Below, piece after piece: positions 61,796 through 64,000 of a stretch of 64,000 nt of DNA (position 1 is its first letter; every line of letters begins with the position of its first letter). The notes beneath the pieces were generated by a model. It had not been told where the DNA came from. It made no database searches and worked only from the letters and a program-made list of their open reading frames with translations. This stretch comes from Caenibacillus caldisaponilyticus (GTDB taxonomy: Bacteria > Bacillota > Bacilli > Bacillales > Sporolactobacillaceae): assembly GCF_002003465.1 (NCBI RefSeq), contig NZ_BDDQ01000050.1, forward strand, positions 1-64,000, read 5' to 3'. Position numbers and translations under genes: made by a program.

Positions 61796-62062
61796 ACTGT
61801 CATTCCTCCTCATGATTCGGTTGAGGAGCGGACACCTAAAACCGTCAAAAACATCAGACCGGCGAATTTCGATTTCGGTTGAAGCGATGATGTCATGAAA
61901 GCGCACCCATAACAAAAAATCCTTCTTCGCTTGTCCGCAAAGAAGGATTGTGAAAACGTTTGGTGTCCAATCCTCTGTCCCGGTCCTTCCCACGGATCAA
62001 GGCAGACAACGAAAACATGGCGACAAGCATAGCGGTACGATTCCTTTCGGATATCGTCCATG
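61796..62062 (-). promoter_or_regulatory. panBCD leader with transcription attenuator
   Basis: A roughly 265-base leader. Terminator: arms 61940-61949 and 61918-61927 (10 bp), 12-base loop, six T at 61919-61914. Antiterminator: AGGATTG (61974-61968) pairs with CAATCCT (61950-61944), which is the first arm of the terminator, so the two stems exclude each other. A bulged hairpin lies at the 5' end (62034-62060). Confidence 0.8.
62034..62060 (-). ncRNA. Hairpin resembling the pan RNA motif
   Basis: In the minus-strand RNA: a GAAA loop (62048-62045), three pairs, a bulged A at 62052, five pairs, a bulged A at 62036, and two or three closing pairs. A stem with two bulged adenines before panB is the description of the pan motif known from Firmicutes. 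It begins at the predicted transcript start. Confidence 0.7.
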
Positions 62063-62068
62063 ATGAAA

Positions 62069-62097
62069 GTATACCCCTTGCCGCGCCGTCCTGTCAA
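62069..62097 (-). promoter_or_regulatory. Sigma-A promoter of panBCD
   Basis: -35 TTGACA (62097-62092), 18-base spacer, -10 TATACT (62074-62069). Near consensus; start predicted at about 62062. Confidence 0.85.
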
Positions 62098-62234
62098 AGC
62101 GGGCAACCCGCCGGCGCCGGCAAAAATAGCGGGGATTTCGTTTCGCGACACGGCGCATCAACGGCGGCAAAGCGCGGCTTTTTGCCGCACTTTCCCGTGA
62201 TTCCCCTGCGGTGCGGAACCAATGATTCCCTCCT

Positions 62235-63224
62235 TCAGAGGTCGATATCGGCGGAGTAGATCGGATGGACGCGGCCGTCATCCCCCTCCACCAAAAGAAC
62301 ACCATCGTCCGTGATGCCCTTTGCGACGCCGGTGACGACATCGCCATGGGCGGTGCGGGCGCGGATGCGCTTGCCGAGGCTCGTCGAATAGCTTTCCCAC
62401 ATCAGCTTGATGGCGCGAAAACCTTCGGTGAGATACAGATGATATAAAGACTCCAGCTCGAACAAGATCGCTTGGATGAGCTCGGCGCGGGCATATGCCT
62501 TCCCGGTAATTATTTTCAGGGATGTCGCGGTTTCTTTTAATTCTTCCGGAAACGCGTCGGACGGCGTGTTGACGTTCATGCCGATGCCGATGATGACCGC
62601 GCGCACCCGGTTTTCTTCCGCTTGCATCTCGGTCAAAATGCCGACCAATTTTTTTCCTTCATAAAGCACATCGTTCGGCCATTTGATCGCGCAGCGGAGG
62701 CCGGTTGCGGCATGAATCGCCCGGACCACGGCCACCGCCGCCATCAAGGTCAGCGGCGGGGTCCGGTGGAACGGCAGCGCGGGGCGCAAAATCAAACTCA
62801 TCCAAATCCCTGAGCCTTTCGGCGAATGCCAAATTCGCCCCAGCCGTCCCCTTCCGCCCGTCTGTTCATCGCTGACGACCAAGGTGCCTTCCTCGGCGCC
62901 GTCTTCGGCGAGAAAATGCGCGATTTTTTGCGTTGAAACAACCGATTCTTTATAAATGATCGTACGGCCGAACACTTGGCATTTGAGCCCGGCCTTGATT
63001 TCCGCTTCGGAAAGGCGATCCGGCCTTTGCACCAGACGGTAACCGCGCCGCGGGACGGATTCGATGATATAGCCTTCCTTTTGCAATTCTTGAATATGTT
63101 TCCAAACCGCCGTCCGGGAGCAGCCGAGCCGGTCGCAAATCGCCTGTCCCGAAACGAACGCATTCATGTTTTTCAACAACATCGTCAAGATTTGATCTTT
63201 GGTGCGAGCCACGTGTTCACCCAC
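62235..63224 (-). CDS. birA: Biotin ligase / biotin repressor BirA
   Basis: A 329-residue bifunctional protein. N-terminal winged helix (SGQAICDRLGCSRTAVWKHIQELQKEGYIIESVPRRGYRLV), ligase core with TVVSDEQTGGRGRLGRIWHSPKGSGIWMSLILRP, KWPNDVLYEGKKLVGILTEM and a C-terminal SH3-like cap. It attaches biotin to carboxylases and can repress biotin genes. GTG at 63224 or 63212; both have modest SDs. It overlaps cca by 40 bases. Confidence 0.95.
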   Translation of the reverse strand: MGEHVARTKDQILTMLLKNMNAFVSGQAICDRLGCSRTAVWKHIQELQKEGYIIESVPRRGYRLVQRPDRLSEAEIKAGLKCQVFGRTIIYKESVVSTQKIAHFLAEDGAEEGTLVVSDEQTGGRGRLGRIWHSPKGSGIWMSLILRPALPFHRTPPLTLMAAVAVVRAIHAATGLRCAIKWPNDVLYEGKKLVGILTEMQAEENRVRAVIIGIGMNVNTPSDAFPEELKETATSLKIITGKAYARAELIQAILFELESLYHLYLTEGFRAIKLMWESYSTSLGKRIRARTAHGDVVTGVAKGITDDGVLLVEGDDGRVHPIYSADIDL

Positions 63225-64000
63225 TTTCGGATCGCCTTCGGCTCATTTTCGACGTCGCCGCGCACGACCGCGCGTTCAATCGCTTCCATCGCCTCCCGCA
63301 TCCACGGGCCGCCTTCCTTGGCGAGCCAGCGCTGCAAATCATGGCCGTCGACGGCCAAGTCCTTGCGGTTTCCGATCGGCAAGCGGTCGGCGATCGCGCG
63401 GACGGCCGCTTCATCGACCGTTTCGATGAGGCCGAACGCTTTTTTGAGGCGCTCGACCGCCAGCACCGCGTCGACGCCGTAGCGATAGACGGTTTCTCGG
63501 TCCGGTTCCCGTATGCGCCGAGCCACAAAAGCGCGCGCCAGCGAAAGAACCGCCTTGAGCGCTTTGTTCGAAAAACGGTAAGTGCGCAGCGCCGCTTCCA
63601 AAGCTTGATCGCGGACATCGAGGGCGAGCCAAAACGCGCTCCAACGTTCGACATCGGTTTCAAGCACCGTGTAGTCGGCGCTGTCCGCCTTCTCGAAAGC
63701 GAGATCCGGTCGTTCCTTTATATAAGGCAATACTTCATGCAGGCGGGTGGCACGAATCATTTTCAGCCCGCGCGCCACCCATTTGGCGCTCAAAAATTTG
63801 GTCATTTCATCGCGGATGCGTTCAACCGCCACATAGCCGATGAGCCGGCGCTCTTCCTGCAACGCTTCCACCAACTCGGGATCGGGTTCCAAGTCAAGCT
63901 GGCCGATGAAACGCACGGCTCTGAGCATTCGGAGCGGATCTTCGCGAAAACGCTCGCGCGCCCGCCCGACCGTGCGCAACCGGCGGCGCCGGATATCCTC
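63185..64000 (-). CDS. cca: CCA-adding tRNA nucleotidyltransferase (3' part)
   Basis: The last 271 residues of a CCA-adding enzyme, open at the window edge. It enters at EDIRRRRLRTVGRARERFREDPLRMLRAVRFIGQL, the signature at the end of the catalytic head, then VAVERIRDEMTKFL (neck) and the helical body and tail. The full protein is about 400 residues, so the catalytic DxD part lies beyond the window. Overlaps birA, as commonly seen in Bacillales. Confidence 0.93.
   Translation of the reverse strand, partial: EDIRRRRLRTVGRARERFREDPLRMLRAVRFIGQLDLEPDPELVEALQEERRLIGYVAVERIRDEMTKFLSAKWVARGLKMIRATRLHEVLPYIKERPDLAFEKADSADYTVLETDVERWSAFWLALDVRDQALEAALRTYRFSNKALKAVLSLARAFVARRIREPDRETVYRYGVDAVLAVERLKKAFGLIETVDEAAVRAIADRLPIGNRKDLAVDGHDLQRWLAKEGGPWMREAMEAIERAVVRGDVENEPKAIRKWVNTWLAPKIKS

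Noticed and set aside
63185-63224. Frameshift between birA and cca
   Set aside because: Both proteins are intact; this is a normal 40-base gene overlap.
1-64000. CRISPR arrays, rRNA and tRNA genes
   Set aside because: Read through for regularly spaced repeats, GTTCGANTC-type tRNA arms and rRNA segments; none seen.

Overview
The window reads as a Bacillales chromosome segment, probably from a spore former; I cannot fix the genus. The evidence is gene order. From about 46.6 kb to the right edge it follows the Bacillus subtilis layout: yppE, yppC, recU, ponA, then convergent nth, dnaD, asnS, aspB, ypmB, ypmA, panD, panC, panB, birA and cca. Other supports are a linked phoPR-pst locus, a LysM/GH18 spore-type hydrolase, DUF421/DUF1657 proteins and many TTG or GTG starts behind strong Shine-Dalgarno (SD) sequences. 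I saw no rRNA, tRNA or CRISPR.

Layout. 1-1.1 kb: AT-rich IS wreckage (IS256 transposase tail, frameshifted IS3 OrfA). 1.1-12.4 kb: accessory genes, including two acetyltransferases, an MFS exporter divergent from a LysR regulator, a PhzF-like protein lacking the family's catalytic glutamate, an orphan PD-(D/E)XK-like protein, a MarR/ring-cleaving dioxygenase pair, a ferritin-like protein, and a MerR regulator coupled to a C45-type acyltransferase. 12.6-17.8 kb: two co-directional ABC transporters joined by a predicted 44-residue membrane peptide and an 18-bp perfect hairpin. 18-22.2 kb: MoxR, DUF58 and DUF4129 genes. 22.3-29.5 kb: a possible 30-residue peptide gene with its own terminator, a TipA-type MerR regulator with a clear operator, ketopantoate reductase, and a four-gene SDR/MaoC/MaoC/FabG operon. 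29.9-33.4 kb: a membrane protein of unknown function, an MBL hydrolase and a collapsed rsgA paralogue. 33.7-39.7 kb: phoPR and pstSCAB with a textbook Pho box. 39.9-46.5 kb: putP, wrbA, an MhqR-like repressor, hsp20 and small envelope genes. 46.6-64 kb: the conserved block.

How it works together. PhoPR probably senses phosphate limitation and drives pstSCAB through four 11-bp-spaced boxes upstream of pstS. An MhqR-like repressor has matching boxes at its own promoter and at the wrbA promoter, which suggests a quinone-stress circuit. panB, panC and panD supply pantothenate together with aspartate metabolism (aspB, panD) and a ketopantoate reductase elsewhere in the window. The pan operon has a strong promoter, a hairpin with two bulged adenines like the known pan RNA motif, and mutually exclusive antiterminator and terminator stems. 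This is the best regulatory find here. The conserved block departs from B. subtilis at two points: dinG is absent between ypmA and panD, and ypoC is replaced by a LigB-fold protein and a GH18 enzyme.
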